The notes: generated by a model from the sequence alone, not told the origin. A stretch of DNA of 64,000 nt from Hermatobates lingyangjiaoensis (GCA_026182355.1 JAPFBL010000102.1:504501-568500); one strand, 5' to 3'; shown: positions 34,010 to 46,454, numbered from the stretch's first letter. Translations and numbers: made by a program.

Positions 34010-34255
34010 TTATCTCACTAGCGATGCAAGCAGTTTTTGTGTGGTTTTTATTCGTGATTAGAGAGGAAAAGAAACACTAAGTCTTCGCACAAAACAAGGT
34101 GTTTCGAACACTTATTGTTCATCGTTAGGTTACATCACTATACTGAGGCAAATGTTACCTGACGATGAAGGCTAAGTGTTTGAAACGCGTTGTGTAATTG
34201 AATCTTTTTTTTGTGATGTGTGAAGATTTAGTGTTTCTTTTCTTCTATTATCAGG
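34010..34255. mobile_element. Family F fold-back with ACGCGT core
   Basis: Inverted arms (about 34040-34125 and 34150-34240) share GAAACACTAAGTCTTC ends. The forward core is CTGACGA (34159-34165), hairpin region, GAAA (34182-34185), palindrome ACGCGT, T. In the reversed arm the hairpin GAAC/GTTC is perfect but CTGACGA has become CTAACGA. AC/GT next to the core allow a short stem I. Confidence 0.65.
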
Positions 34256-34785
34256 AGAAATGTTTTATATACCAAATTATTATTGACATCTGATAGAAAA
34301 CCACTTTATTGAAATGTGTTTTTTTTTTATTTTCGTGCACCAAACAATACCATTATTTTGATGTGCTACTACAGAAATGGATATATTATGTAAAAAATGT
34401 AATAATATTAAATAAATTTAAGGTCCCCTTGTAATATTGAAAGACATAGTTGAAGTGTTCTTTGCACTTTGTGTGTTTAGTACAATTGAGTTACTGGCAT
34501 TTACGATAAACTACTGAAGATATATTTCGTTATATTATACTTATTGACTAATTAAGTAAAACAGAAATGAGCGCATTAAAGGGTTATTAGAAAAACATAT
34601 AGCTAATTAATTGAGTTAATTGTTACATTGATTTTGCGCTCTGGCTCAATTAGCTGTTCTTCTATTGCAATATGTTTCACTTTGTATTAGAGTATTTTGT
34701 AAACAACATTTTATCAGAAATCATTCAATTGAAATATATTCTAAATTAAAATCTATAAAGAATTAAAAATACGGAAAACTTAAAG
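34256..34785. other. AT-rich stretch, nothing recognised
   Basis: No gene or repeat boundary supported. Confidence 0.45.
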
Positions 34786-34789
34786 GCGA

Positions 34790-35110
34790 CTTGAGCCCCT
34801 TGTTGAAAGTCTCAGATGAAGTTGGGCGGAGTTCACAAACAGAGGATTAATTACTGGGCTGTTGGGAGGTGGGGGGGTGGACAGGCGTTGCTGAGAGGGT
34901 GTGTTTTTGTAAAGAGAAAAAGCTGAATTTACTGCGCCTGTGGCCTTTCAGTGCTTGATTAGGAGGAGGCAAAGCCGCTTAGGGTTGAGTAATTCTACGG
35001 CCGATTGATTTGAAGCCAGCGTTAATTATAAGCCCGTCCTGATTACATGCTTACCCACTGTCTTGTAGAGACTTGAGCTACCAACAGCTCTCTATTAACT
35101 GTCCTTCCCT
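34790..35110. promoter_or_regulatory. GC-richer low-repeat island
   Basis: Balanced, non-repetitive sequence with a G run near 34870, CAGTGCTTGATTAGGAGGAG and AGCGTTAATTATAAGCCCG. It stands out from its flanks like a conserved non-coding block. No coding frame runs through it. Confidence 0.3.
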
Positions 35111-35304
35111 AGACACGCGTCATTTCAATATTTGTTTAACCTCTTAACGTAAAGTATCATTAATAAATAAAACAAGCATTAGTATACAATACCATAGACT
35201 TTTTAACAATATAACCTTCGTCGTGGAAATACATTAGTGTATTATATTTTTTTTTACATTAGAAACATATAATGGGACCTTTGTTAAAAATTAACATTTA
35301 TAAA

Positions 35305-35890
35305 AAAAAATCTGGAGTGGCCTACACTCAACTATACTGTAAGTAAACCTAATATCAAATTTGTTAAACACCAACGATGATTTTACATGTAAGGGTTTTA
35401 TTCCTCTTACATCTCATATTAGGTCATTTGATAATTTGAATTTTCTTCATTTCTCTAAATATAATTTTATTTCAGTTGATTCAGTTTCTCCAAAAAAAAT
35501 CTGGATTGGCCTACACTCAACTTTACTATAAGTAAACCTAATATCAAATTTGTTAAACACCAACGATGATTTTACATGTAAGGGTTTTATTCTTCTTACA
35601 TCTCATATTAGGTCATTTAATAATTTCAATTTTCTTCATTTCTCTAAATATAATTTTATTTCAGTCGATTCAGTTTCTCCAAAAAAGAAAAAAAAAATAA
35701 ATAAAAAAAAATCTGGAGTGGCCTACACTCAACTTTACTGTATGTAAACCAAATATCAAATTCGTTAAACACCAACGATCATCTTAAATGTAAGGGTATC
35801 ATTCCTCTTACATCTCATATTAGGTCATTTGATAATTTCAATTTTCTTCATTTCTCTAAACATAATTTTATTTCAGTCGATTTAGTTAAT
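35305..35890. repeat. Three-unit tandem repeat, about 189-212 bp period
   Basis: TCTGGAGTGGCCTACACTCAA begins units at 35311, 35500 (GATTGG variant) and 35712. Each unit contains ATATCAAATTTGTTAAACACC, TGTAAGGGTTTTATT and ATTTTATTTCAGT. The second spacing is longer because of an A-rich expansion at 35685-35711. No protein is encoded across units. Confidence 0.9.
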
Positions 35891-35965
35891 CAATTTTTAT
35901 GTTTATAAAAATGTAAACAAATTCGACAAGTATACCATAGCTGAGATGTAAAAAATTACATCTCT

Positions 35966-36062
35966 CTACTGATAAGTATCTACTGATAAGATACTTATAT
36001 GATAATATAACAATAGCGTATAGCACCTATGCTCGCATACATCGATTAAATATGGCAATTCG
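35966..36062 (+). repeat. Duplicate of the 38.4-kb segment
   Basis: CTGATAAGATACTTATATGA, then TAACAATAGCGTATAGCACC and ATCGATTAAATATGGCAATT, match 38368-38462 almost base for base. It includes the last unit of the 41-bp minisatellite, so one copy arose from the other by dispersed duplication. Confidence 0.85.
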
Positions 36063-37265
36063 TTTATCATAAGATGATAAACTAATATCCATTAGTCCAC
36101 CATGAATATTCAGTTTTTATTGTCATATTGATCTTTGCAATAATTGAAACTTCACGATTTTTCTTTTTATATAGAGTTAATTTTTAATAAAATTTTGGGC
36201 TCAATTTCATTTTGTAATCAGCCGTTTATAGTCAAGAAACATTTTTTGAAAAAAAAAACAAAATTGACTTTAACGCTGTTTCGGTTCATATAATTTTAAA
36301 AGGATTCCCTTTAACTTATTTCCCACATAATGCTCTATTTTTAGGTATAATTATATTTTGATCCGTCAACCAGTATGGCTTCTATCGTCCTTATAATCTT
36401 TTAGATTGTATTATAAGTCAAAATGATTACATTTTATTGAACCAATGTAGTTAGTTTTAAGAAATTTACACTTACCTATGATGGAATTATAGCTGTAGAC
36501 TACATTAGTTTGTTCGAATTTGGTTTTGGGCTGCAAGTTATTTTTAATTATAAAGGCATAAGAACAGAACAGCAGGGCTTTAAAGATGACTAGAGCTGCT
36601 AATTTGTGGCTATATGTAAGAAAAATAACCAACTTTTATAATTGTACAGCACAACAGACCACTAAAGTAAATTTATCATACAGTATTCTATGGTCCATTC
36701 GCTTTTATTCTATGATTTACTATTTTTGGACTATACTGTGTGACAGCCAATATCTATACATAGAAACTATTGACTGAATCTTTTTTACGCTTTAAAACGA
36801 TCTATCTATTTTGGTCTTTTAATTTATGTTTACATTATTCGCTGAGGAGAGTCAAAGGATCCCTTGGCCATTATAAAGTAAATGTCCCTATAAAACGCAA
36901 GTCTGGTTACACTGTCACATCTTGTTTGTTTGAACTGTCTCCTTAGCATGAATTAATGGAACATAAGATGAAAGTTAAGCGACCTAAATACACGAATTAA
37001 ACAAATTAAAAACATCCTTTGAAGAAATTATTAGGAAATTAAAAATACAATTTAGTTTTACAAAGAGAATATAACTCTTAATGATAGTTTTAAGAATAAA
37101 CTTTCAATCATTTGTTAAATTATTTAAAGTAATGAATGTTTCAATATCATTTGAAGGTAAATAAATAAAAAATGATTCGTGTCCGTCCTATGGGAGAACA
37201 TAAATATGCCAGTTATTTGCTCTGTGATACTAGAGAAAGGCTAAACACAGGTCCTAAATTTTGCC
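36063..37265. other. AT-rich stretch, no gene seen
   Basis: Frames of 60-70 codons around 36400-36780 show no coding character. Confidence 0.45.
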
Positions 37266-37269
37266 TATA

Positions 37270-37565
37270 AAAAGATTTCACATAAACACGTGAAATAACA
37301 ATCAATGATCCAGATGATAACTAGATGATTCCACAATGATGATAACCAGATGTGACAAACATCCCTTTCTGGACATTAGTCCTTTCCTGAGCTTTCACCC
37401 TTTTAAAATACCATTCTTCCCTCCCACTCTTCTCAACCCATCACCAGATGTTTTCTGCATCTAGTGTTTCCGTTGGGTTTTTGACTCTGACGAAGACCGC
37501 TTGTTACGGTTGAAAGATCTTATTCTTGTTTTGCCATTTTCATGTTGTGGTTTGATCATTGATAT
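37270..37565. mobile_element. Family A element with interior, copy 9
   Basis: A short reversed tail (37270-37310) is followed by body sequence (TTTCTGGACATTAGTCCTTT, CACCAGATGTTTTCTGCATC) and the intact forward core CTGACGA, AGACCGCTTGTTACGGTT, GAAA, GATCTT, then the tail to TTGATCATTGAT. It is not flanked by long (TA)n. Confidence 0.8.
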
Positions 37566-37566
37566 T

Positions 37567-37750
37567 GCCTAAGTGGGGAGATTTTTAACGAGTAAATGAG
37601 ATGATAGAGTGACTGACGCCATCTGGTAGGAATAATGTGCTCAGATTTTGTCCATCTCCTGCGTAAATAAATCGAGGGTCAGAGTGGGTGTCGAACTACG
37701 GCTGTAGGTGTCCATAGGTTAGAATGTAAGCCACTGGGCTACTGGCCCCA
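37567..37750 (-). mobile_element. tRNA-derived SINE, copy 3
   Basis: On the - strand a tRNA-like head (GCCCAGTGGCTTACATTC, B-box-like AGTTCGACACC) is followed by CTCGATTTATTTACGC. It is shortened at the 3' end. Confidence 0.65.
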
Positions 37751-37894
37751 ATTATTATTAAGTAAATTGATATTTTGACTCAGTTTACAAGTCAAATCAT
37801 AAAAATGCAAAGACCTCAATCACATTAATCTGTCTACTCTAACTATAAGTGGAGTGTACTCTAGTCTAAACTACTCTCTTCTCAGTTCGAATGG

Positions 37895-38420
37895 TGACTA
37901 CTTCTATGATAAGATAACTAAAGAGTATACTGATAAGATACTTGCATGATAAGATACATAAAACGTATACTTCTAATAAAATACTTCTATGATAAAATGA
38001 ATAAAGCGTATATGGATAACATACTTCTACAATAAGATTACAGAGTATACTGATAAGATACTGTTATGATAAGATAAATAAAACATATACTGATAAGATA
38101 CTACTAATATAGGATAAATAAAACGTATACTGCTAACATACTTGTATGATTAAGTGACTAAAGAGTATACAGTATACTGATAACATACCTCTCTGATAAG
38201 ATAGCTAAAGAGTATGTTGAGAAGATACTTGTATGATATGATAAGATAAATAAAACGTATACCGATAAGGTACTACTATGATAGGATAAATAAAGTGAAT
38301 ACTGATAACATACTCGTATGATAAATTAACTGAGGATATACTGATAATATACTTGTATGATAAGATAACTAAAGTTATACTGATAAGATACTTATATGAT
38401 AAGATAACAATAGCGTATAG
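37895..38420. repeat. About 41-bp minisatellite (GATAAGATACTT units)
   Basis: About 12 degenerate units of GTATACTGATAAGATACTTG followed by TATGATAAGATAACTAAA. GTATAC anchors recur at about 37925 and 37965 and so on. Confidence 0.85.
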
Positions 38421-38469
38421 CACCTATGCTCGCATGCATCGATTAAATATGACAATTCGATGTATTGAA

Positions 38470-38915
38470 TATTTGCGGCCAAATGCTGAAATGAGCCTAA
38501 AGAAGATTAGCACCCTAAATTATATTTTGGTTAACTTGTATTTCATATATTTTCAATTTATTAAATAATGCTACTGCTTTGCACTTGATCTAAGGGTGAA
38601 TAGTCCCATTTGGTAACCCTCTCTACTAAGTCACTACAACAGTACATATGCCAGAAAAAAAAATTAAACTAATTTGGAGCGTTGCGATGTAAGGGTTCCA
38701 CATAACTGAATCTTCTCTGTTATATTAGATAATGTGACAGAAAGACTAAGGAGATATGTTAGTAAATCAAATCAGATATGACTCTAACCTTTTGTCTTTT
38801 ACAGACAAAAGAAAACCGTATTTCTTAATTCCTAACAGTTTTTCGTAACAACTGTTTATACTTGTTTAAATACAATATTATTTTTCACTTTTTTGCTTAT
38901 AGCCGTGGTTACCAT
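38470..38915. other. AT-rich stretch, nothing recognised
   Basis: No gene or repeat supported. Confidence 0.4.
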
Positions 38916-38919
38916 TTGG

Positions 38920-39030
38920 ATGAACAGCATTACCTGTCATTGGAGCCCCCTTGTGAAATGGCTCTCTTATAGATTAAGTGCTCCTCGAATCATTCATGAG
39001 ATAAGCTTTCCCCCTTTAAAACACAGAAAC
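38920..39030. promoter_or_regulatory. Small GC-richer block
   Basis: GCATTACCTGTCATTGGAGC and GTGCTCCTCGAATCATTCAT lie in otherwise AT-rich DNA. This is a compositional hint only. Confidence 0.2.
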
Positions 39031-40215
39031 CGTAAAACCAATAAGACTGGGTGTTGAAATGTTTATCTGAGCGGTTTATCGAATTTCCATAATACTTTTG
39101 AATCATGCAAAGACAACAATGACAGAACAGGAAATATCAGTTTAATCATTTTTAAAGAAATGACACAATTGGTTGATATCCATGAACTCGCATGGCTTTA
39201 TCACTATGAGATGTTTGCATCATCTAACGGTTTCCTCGCAAACTCCTATTATCCTGGGGATATGCACCCATAAGCCCTTATTTATTGAAACTACATGAAA
39301 CATACTACTTAGCGTTATGTTTTTCATTTATTTCCTATATGAGCGTTGTATAATTTCGTCAATTGAATGCTTTTTTTTACAACAATATAATTTATAGCAC
39401 TATTGTGCTTTTTTGTACAATACTGAAAATAAAATGAGCTCCATCTGAAGATATTTACAGATATTTTCTGCTTCATCTAAAATATTAAACGTCATATAAA
39501 AAACAAAAAAATGTCATCACAATATATACAAAATAAAAAACTTTATAAAATATTCATTATTCTCTATTTTTTAATTGTTAATCTTTTTTTGTAACATCAT
39601 CTAATAAGTTAAAATTTAAAAAAAAATAAAATGTTGAAATCTTCACATTTTCCTGTGATTAAGAAAGTAGAAGATGAAGAATACAGGACTAGTCATCCAG
39701 AGAAATTCATGAAGTGTATTCCTCAACTGGTCATTGAAGAAGTGAAAAACTCACTTTTTTTTTGCTGATTTAGATTGGGTTTAAAGTAAAATATCTCTAT
39801 AGCCTCATGAGGTCAATTAAGGCAACAATTAATAATATTTGCATAACCTTTTTTATAATTTATTTGTGACAATATTCCACATTTCTGTTCGTTTTCACTT
39901 CATTTCATTGATGAAATTAGTAGATGCAAATTAAAGGCTCATATCATTATAAATTCATAAATATTGGTATGACCTTTTATCTATTTTTATGAACTGTACT
40001 TTTGTTGTTAATAGTTTAATCTAACACTAATTTCCATTCACTACAAATTCAATAGTGAATTTGTTTAATAGTTTACAGCTATTTGAAACAAAAAGAACAA
40101 AAAAAAAAATCCTTTCCATTTTTTTTGTGGATGGCTGAGGGACTGACAAAGTCCTCCTATGTTGATTTCTCGAGAGAATATCATATCTCCTATTGTTTCT
40201 ATATTGGGAGTTCGA
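39031..40215. other. AT-rich stretch, no gene seen
   Basis: A and T homopolymers are common and no frame has coding character. Confidence 0.5.
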
Positions 40216-40218
40216 GTT

Positions 40219-40438
40219 CTAAATTTTGTCTAACTCAAGTGTATTTGGAGTGGGTTTCTTTAACAAGTAACTGACATCATACAGGCTCGGAACCGATGGT
40301 TTAACGTTCTCTACGAGGGGTGAGGCCCTCAGATTTATTCACCTCCCACGTTAATAAATCGATGGTCAGAGTGGGTATCGAACCCCGGACTTACCAGTTC
40401 AGGGGTAATCACGTTATCACTGAGTTAACCTGGTGCCC
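40219..40438 (-). mobile_element. tRNA-derived SINE, copy 4
   Basis: On the - strand: an A-box-like TAACTCAGTGATAACGTG, a B box GGGGTTCGATACCC (40377-40390), a head-to-body junction, then GGAGGTGAATAAATCTGAGG and the CAAAATTTAG end. Confidence 0.75.
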
Positions 40439-40439
40439 T

Positions 40440-41905
40440 TATCTTTCCAATTATTTTTATTATGACTAAATATTTTTTTGTTTTTTTTTCTGTTCATCTT
40501 TACTAACAAAAAAAGTTTTTTTTAAAATTAATAATTTGCTGTTATTTATTTTACTCTATTTGGATTTACATTACTCCATTTATGACCACATAAACTATTA
40601 TTATTTGAAGATAGATTTAACAGCTATTCCTGTTGTGGTTCAGAAGTTAAATTATAGTTGTAATTTGTTTGTATCTTGTATTTAGAGGTAGTAGGTTTCT
40701 TGCGGGCTTCTTAGTATAAGAAATACCACTGAAATGTCATGATTAGTTTAAAAAAAATATTTTTTAATAGGATCTCTCTATTATGGAGTTGTTTAAATCA
40801 AATAATGATTTAAAGATAACAATTTTTTGCCGTAATCATTAGAAGATTTAAGTAGAATGTTCTACAAAATTGTTTCATTGTGGTTAATCTGCACTACTTA
40901 TCTTTCTCCAAATACCTGTAACTATCCCTTTGACGGACCAATTGTAATTTGATATCATCGGAGAAATGCATTTAGTGAAACCTAGAAATAACCTCTACGA
41001 AATCTAAAATATATTAATGCTAGCTTAAAAAAATCAATTTTAAAACTATGCTGAAAGATAAATATTGAATACATTATACAGGATGGATATAAAAAACATT
41101 TTTCCTATTAAATATTCTATGTGACAAATTTATTTTCACCATTTCGTTAAAGAATTAAAGGAATAATAAATTGTATTGGTGGCAATTAATTTGAAACTGA
41201 ATGCAGAATAAATTTATTTTTTCTTGTATAATATATGTCACTTTACAAATATAAAAAAAGAAAAAAGTTTTTTTTTTCTAATTTTTCTTTCTAATCTCAA
41301 CTTAATTGGAATTAATTAATTTTCTTCTTTTGGATACCAGAAGAATGGTTTGGGGGAGTCCTGGATCAATCAAATGCCCCATTAATCTGAGCTTGGTTCT
41401 CAAGTATGTCGAGTGTACAAGGTCGGCATCTTCGGGACAGAAGTCCTGAGGCCGACCTATCAATTATATGAGACACAGTATCTACGACACGACCATTAAC
41501 TGACATCGTGTCCATCACGCTCTCAATCGGAGACATACTTTCTACTATAATTAATGGACATTCCTTAGAGGCTACTTGTACTTCTTTCAGTCACTCAAGT
41601 CTCTTATGCATTTATAATTTCTTCATGAACTGTAAGAGATAAATTAAAAACATCATTTTTTTGTTGTTGTATCTTTACCATATTTAGGAAGCAATTAAAA
41701 CACATTCAGTTCTCAACAATGTGGCGTTTTTTCTTTTCTAATTACATCGAATTGTTAACATTTATAATAGGATATAGCCATTTGGGTCTCAAAATATAAA
41801 TTATACCGTCTTTATACAATAAACTATATTATTATTAACTATATGTAAACCATGAAGTTTATAAACAATAATATATATAATATATATATATATATAATAT
41901 ATATA
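40440..41905. other. AT-rich stretch; 41340-41520 more balanced
   Basis: The block 41340-41520 is less AT-rich (GGGGGAGTCCTGGATCAATC) but has no frame and no repeat partner in the window. Confidence 0.4.
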
Positions 41906-42222
41906 TATACTTTTTCGTTGGAAAAACGATCCAAAACGGACAGATATAGTTCAATATAGACAAGGAAACATAGAAAAGTCAAGAGAACACACTTACAGTT
42001 TTTTTTTTTTTTTTTTTTGAGATAATGAATTTGGTTTAGCCAGAAGGTTGTGGGATTTTCCATGGTAAGATTTTCCATGGGTCTCCAACCGTCTCTGAAC
42101 CAGTGCGCATGGTTTCCCTCCCCTATCTCTCCTGAAGACGGTTCAAACCGAAAATTAGAGACTGTGAGTGTGTTCTTTAATTTCTCTATGTTTCTTTGTC
42201 TATATTGAACTATATATATATA
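41870..42222. mobile_element. Family B element, copy 3
   Basis: A reversed tail (TTCAATATAGACAAGGAAAC ... ACACACTTACAGT) stops at a T run. The forward half has GTGCGCATGGTTTCCCTCCC, CTGAAGA, CGGTTCAAACCG, AAAATTAGAGACTG and a tail to (TA)n. The forward hairpin has one extra A. (TA)n flanks both ends. Confidence 0.8.
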
Positions 42223-42261
42223 TCTCCGTTCCTTCATTCTATCTCCTTTTATTTTCTTTCT

Positions 42262-42370
42262 TTCTACTCTCCTGAAGCCGGCAAGACGCCGAAATTATCG
42301 AGATTCGTGAGTCTTCGTCCTTTTTCTTGTGTTCTCTAGCTGTAACTTTAATTAAATATATATATATAAA
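42262..42370 (+). mobile_element. Family G single copy
   Basis: Reads CTCCTGAAGCCGGCAAGACG, then CCGAAATTATCGAG, then GTGAGTCTTCGTCC and TTGTGTTCTCTAGC, ending in (TA)n. The general plan matches (CTGAAG, hairpin, GAAA, tail, TA) but the palindrome after GAAA is imperfect. Confidence 0.5.
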
Positions 42371-42699
42371 TATTTTACATAAACCGTTGGTTTGAATAAA
42401 AACGTTGATGAATAATCAACGAGAATAAGAAACTCTACCGAAAGTTTTTGTTCATTTATGTAAAACAGCATTTCAACATGACCATTTACATGTAGCTCCC
42501 AGTAGTGTCAAACAGCAAGAGAACATTAAAAGTTTTTTTTTTTTTTTTTTGAGAAATTCAAATGGTATAAGAAATGTAAATAATGATAAGTCTTTTAAAA
42601 CTATGTTCATTATCCTCTTTATTAGAAAGGAATTAATTTTGAGTTTATGTGAATGCGATTGCATTAAATGACCCAACAGGTTACAGGTAGTTTGGTATT

Positions 42700-43020
42700 A
42701 TTCTATATTATAGAATTCAATGTAGACAAAGAAACATAGAGAAATTAAAAACACACCCTTACGGTCTCTAATTTTCGGTTTGAACCGTCTTCAGGAGAGA
42801 TAAGATGGGGAAACCAAGTGCACTGGTACAGAGATGTTTTGGAGACGGTCTCCAACCGTCTCTGCACCAGTGCACTTGGTTTCCCCATCATATCTCTCCT
42901 GAATACTGTTCAGACTGAAAATTAGGGACTGTAAGGGTGTGTTTTTAATTTTTCTTGGTTTCTTTGTCTACATTGAACTTCTTTTTTCCGTTTTGGATCG
43001 TATTTTTATCGAAAATGTAT
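42700..43020. mobile_element. Family B fold-back, copy 4
   Basis: Inverted arms of about 150 bp centred near 42850. The reversed core is CTGAAGACGGTTCAAACCGA followed by AAATTAGAGAC. The forward core has CTGAATACTGTTCAGACTGA and is decayed. AT-rich, TA-like DNA follows at 43017-43145. Confidence 0.8.
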
Positions 43021-44355
43021 ATTATATTTTATAGAACATAAAATATTCTATTTTGTAAAAAATATTCTATATTTTATTTTAAATATTATATAAATTATAT
43101 AATATTATATGAAATAATATGAAATTATATGAATATTATATAAATATTCTATAAAATATTCGTTTTTTTTTCTAATTTCATGGATTTGTTAGCATTTGTA
43201 AGAGAATTCAGCCATTTGGGTTTAAAATTATACTTATGCCGTCTGTATATAATATACTCTTTTTTTATATAATATATGTAGCCTATATATTATATAGTAT
43301 ATTATTATATATTATACAGTAAACTAAACTTTCTTTTTTACTTTACTTACTACTCTATTTTACTACTTCTATTACGCATGGAGTTTCTGTAGGCTCAACG
43401 AATTTGTCAAACTGAATCAATATGATTATTTGTATAAGATAATTCAAGAAACGTATTTTAGTATCTTTGAAAACATTTATTTAGTTTAATAGTTATACCT
43501 ATTTTTCATAATTTACCTTAGAAATTTCTGGCCTTAAACAATGCTATCTCAATTTTTTCTCTTATTCTGTATTGATATTTTTAAATTATTTACTTTATTA
43601 CTATGAATGGAAGCTGTATTTGACATCATACAAAGAATTCAAACCCTGTGTCTAGAAGAGGTAGAAACCCTAGATCACATTATATCTGTATTCGATCAAT
43701 CATCTCAGAATGGACAAAGATTTCTATCAGATCTTACCTAAAGCTATAGAAGTGACGAATTCACACTTATAAGGGTCATTAATGAACATAAAATCTGATG
43801 TTCAATTGAGTTAGAACAATGGCATGTTCTAATTATTACGATTATTATGACATATGATATGTTTATGAATTAATTTATAAGATTCTTATGATATTCGATA
43901 TACCTATAAAATAATTAATACAATTCTTATGATATGTTTATGAATTATTTAATACAATTCTTATGACACATTATATGATTATGAATTATTTAGTACGTTT
44001 TTAACTATATTTTGTTACTGATGAATTCATTATTACGACTGTTTGTAAATGAAACTGACATACACTTCAAATGACTAACAGGGAAATATCAATATCTCAA
44101 TAATTTTTTTTTTCTTGATTCTGATTGTTATTTCCCATTGAAGCTGAAAGCAGGATTATGATTTCCAGAAAAACTATCAAGCTATTTCAAAAATTGCTAT
44201 GAACTCAGAATTAGTGTGACAAACTGATACCAAACTGCGACAATGCTGTAACATTACAATTGAATGTTTTTTTTTTTAATTTTGTTGAAATAGCGTTACA
44301 TTTTTTTTAGAAAAAGATTTTAAAGCAGGTACTTTTTGTACAACATTACCAGTAG
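43021..44355. other. AT-rich stretch, no gene seen
   Basis: AATATT/ATATAA low-complexity sequence at 43020-43320. No coding frame in the rest. Confidence 0.5.
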
Positions 44356-44361
44356 AATTAC

Positions 44362-44687
44362 TAGGTTAGGTTAGGTTGCAGTGGGAGTCCCACAAGGGAA
44401 CACACGTAGGCCAAGCATTGGCCCTTTGTGATACCACACAATGAAGATTGATTCTACAGTGGGAGTCCTAAATTTTGCCTAACTCAAGTGTATTTAGAGT
44501 AGGGATCTTTAACGAGTACCTGACATCGTACAGGCTCGGGACCGACGTTTAACGTCCTTCTCCGAGGGACGACGTGCTCAGATTTATTCACCTCCCGCGT
44601 GAATAAATCGAGGGCCAGGTGAGGATTGAACCCTGGTCCTATCAGTTCAGAGGTGAGCACGTAACCACTGAGCTAGCCTGGCCCCCC
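44362..44687 (-). mobile_element. tRNA-derived SINE, most complete copy
   Basis: On the - strand the head GGGCCAGGCTAGCTCAGTGG (A box TAGCTCAGTGG) and GGGTTCAATCC (B box near 44623-44633) fold as a tRNA-like domain. The first and last bases (GGGCCAGG / CCTGGCCC) can pair as an acceptor stem. The body follows (GATTTATTCACGCGGGAGG, ACTCTAAATACACTTGAGTT), and the element ends in CCTAACCTAACCTA (44362-44378). A short internal repeat of the CAGTGGGAGTCC motif lies near the 3' end. Confidence 0.85.
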
Positions 44688-44689
44688 AA

Positions 44690-45708
44690 CATTACCAGTA
44701 AATTGGCTTCTTTTTTTATAAACAAATCATATTGAACTTCAACATTACTCCATTTTATGCGGAGTATGAAAATTTTCAAAAGAAAGTTAATAACTAGAGT
44801 TTGGCAGAAATGACATGTTTAAAGTTATATATGTTATGGTTCGGTATATCACGAATTTTATGTGTAACAGTTATTTTTGAGGGTACTGTTGAAAATGACT
44901 TCGCCGGTTGATTATATGACTCATAAAGGTATTTTGAAGTCACGTTGAAGCATGACTAAGGCAGTACTTTCACCAGAAAAGGATGCAATGCGTACAAAGG
45001 GATTTAAACTGTAGTAATTTAAATATATCAAGCTATGTGATTTTCAAACTTTCAAATATATCTCATGGATCAGTTTATAGTTTTTTCAAATATCTTTGTG
45101 AAGAGAAGGTAACCTAGAAAACATTTTTTTTGTTCCTGTCAAACTGTGTCACTCATTTGAATTCCTTTTATTAGTTCAACTACGAGGACGAAGTAAGCCC
45201 TTTGGGGGTCCTAAGTAGATTTTTCAAATATTGTTACCTTTGGGGACATCTATGGATTATCAAAAACATTAGGTGCAACAATTATTTTAATATGACGAAA
45301 AATTATTAAATTGTTATTTATTGTGAAGTTTTAGGAATTGTAGAAGTACAAAATTGTTGGTACCACAATACTTTCTTCCGGAGATGTGATTTTTGTTATT
45401 ATGAAAATTTACATATCTGAAGATAATAAATTATTAATAATAAATTAATATAAATTAATTATTTTCAAAAGTTTTAAGACTGAAATTAAGTATAAAATAT
45501 TTAAGATTATAAGATTTGTATTGAGAAAAAAAGTACATATACTTGTGGAAAGATATTTGTAAATGAAAAATATGTTTAATAGGCTTAAAGATAAAAAATG
45601 TATGATTGATGTATTTGGCCATGCAAATATTAAGAAAATTAGCGGAATTCAGTTTCTGAAGGAACATTTCTTCTCCCTCTTTCAGTTTCTCTCTCACTAT
45701 TATTTTCG

Positions 45709-45710
<2 letters not shown>
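44690..45710. other. AT-rich stretch, nothing recognised
   Basis: No gene or repeat boundary supported. Confidence 0.45.

Positions 45711-45749
<39 letters not shown>
45711..45749. repeat. (CT)n microsatellite
   Basis: A pure CT run of about 35 bp that lends a Ser/Leu run to a frame crossing it. Confidence 0.9.
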
Positions 45750-45751
<2 letters not shown>

Positions 45752-46187
45752 GATCTATTTATTTATTTCAAAGCATATATTAAGGAATTTACTTTCCAGT
45801 TTAAAATATCAAGTATCGAAGGTTCAATACAATCATAGTAGCCATATACTTGGCGTTTGCAGAAAATTATGAGAATTGTAAGAGATTTTTGAAATACTAG
45901 TATATAAACTTATGCTATTTCTAAGGCGCACAATTTGAAAACATATGCACTAAGTACGTAATATATTGGTACCACCATATATGTAAAATTCAAGTTATGA
46001 GTATTAAAAAGCTCAAAAATTGTTTATCAAAATTAATCAAAAAGAAAGAATGGAAACATGTATTTTGGTATGATTTTACTTATATATGGTATAACCAATT
46101 ACTTTTTTCTAATGATCAGAGTCATATTTCTGAATTTTTCACTCATGTGAATTTTTCTAATTTCGTCCTGTAGTTTTTATGTTGATT

Positions 46188-46225
46188 TAGTTTTCACGTG
46201 TTTATTGTGAAATCTTATTATCCAC

Positions 46226-46291
<66 letters not shown>

Positions 46292-46454
46292 CAAACCACA
46301 ATAAGAAAATGGGAAAACAAGACTAAGATCAACTGAGTTGGGTTTTTGACTCTGACGAAGACCGCTTGTTACGGTTGAAAGATCTTAGTCTTGTTTTCCC
46401 ATTTTCTTATTGTGGTTTGATCATTGATTGTTATTTCACGTGTTTATGTGAAAT

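Noticed and set aside
35305..35890. CRISPR array
   Set aside because: Three 190-bp units with no short repeat/spacer pattern, in a eukaryotic genome.
41839..42237. 132-codon frame on -
   Set aside because: It lies wholly inside a family B fold-back and TA repeats.
42262..42370. Family G as an intact ribozyme core
   Set aside because: The palindrome after GAAA is imperfect and the CTGANGA box is broken, so it is listed only as a similar element.
44613..44687. Functional tRNA gene
   Set aside because: A and B boxes are present, but the sequence is the head of a dispersed SINE with many decayed copies.
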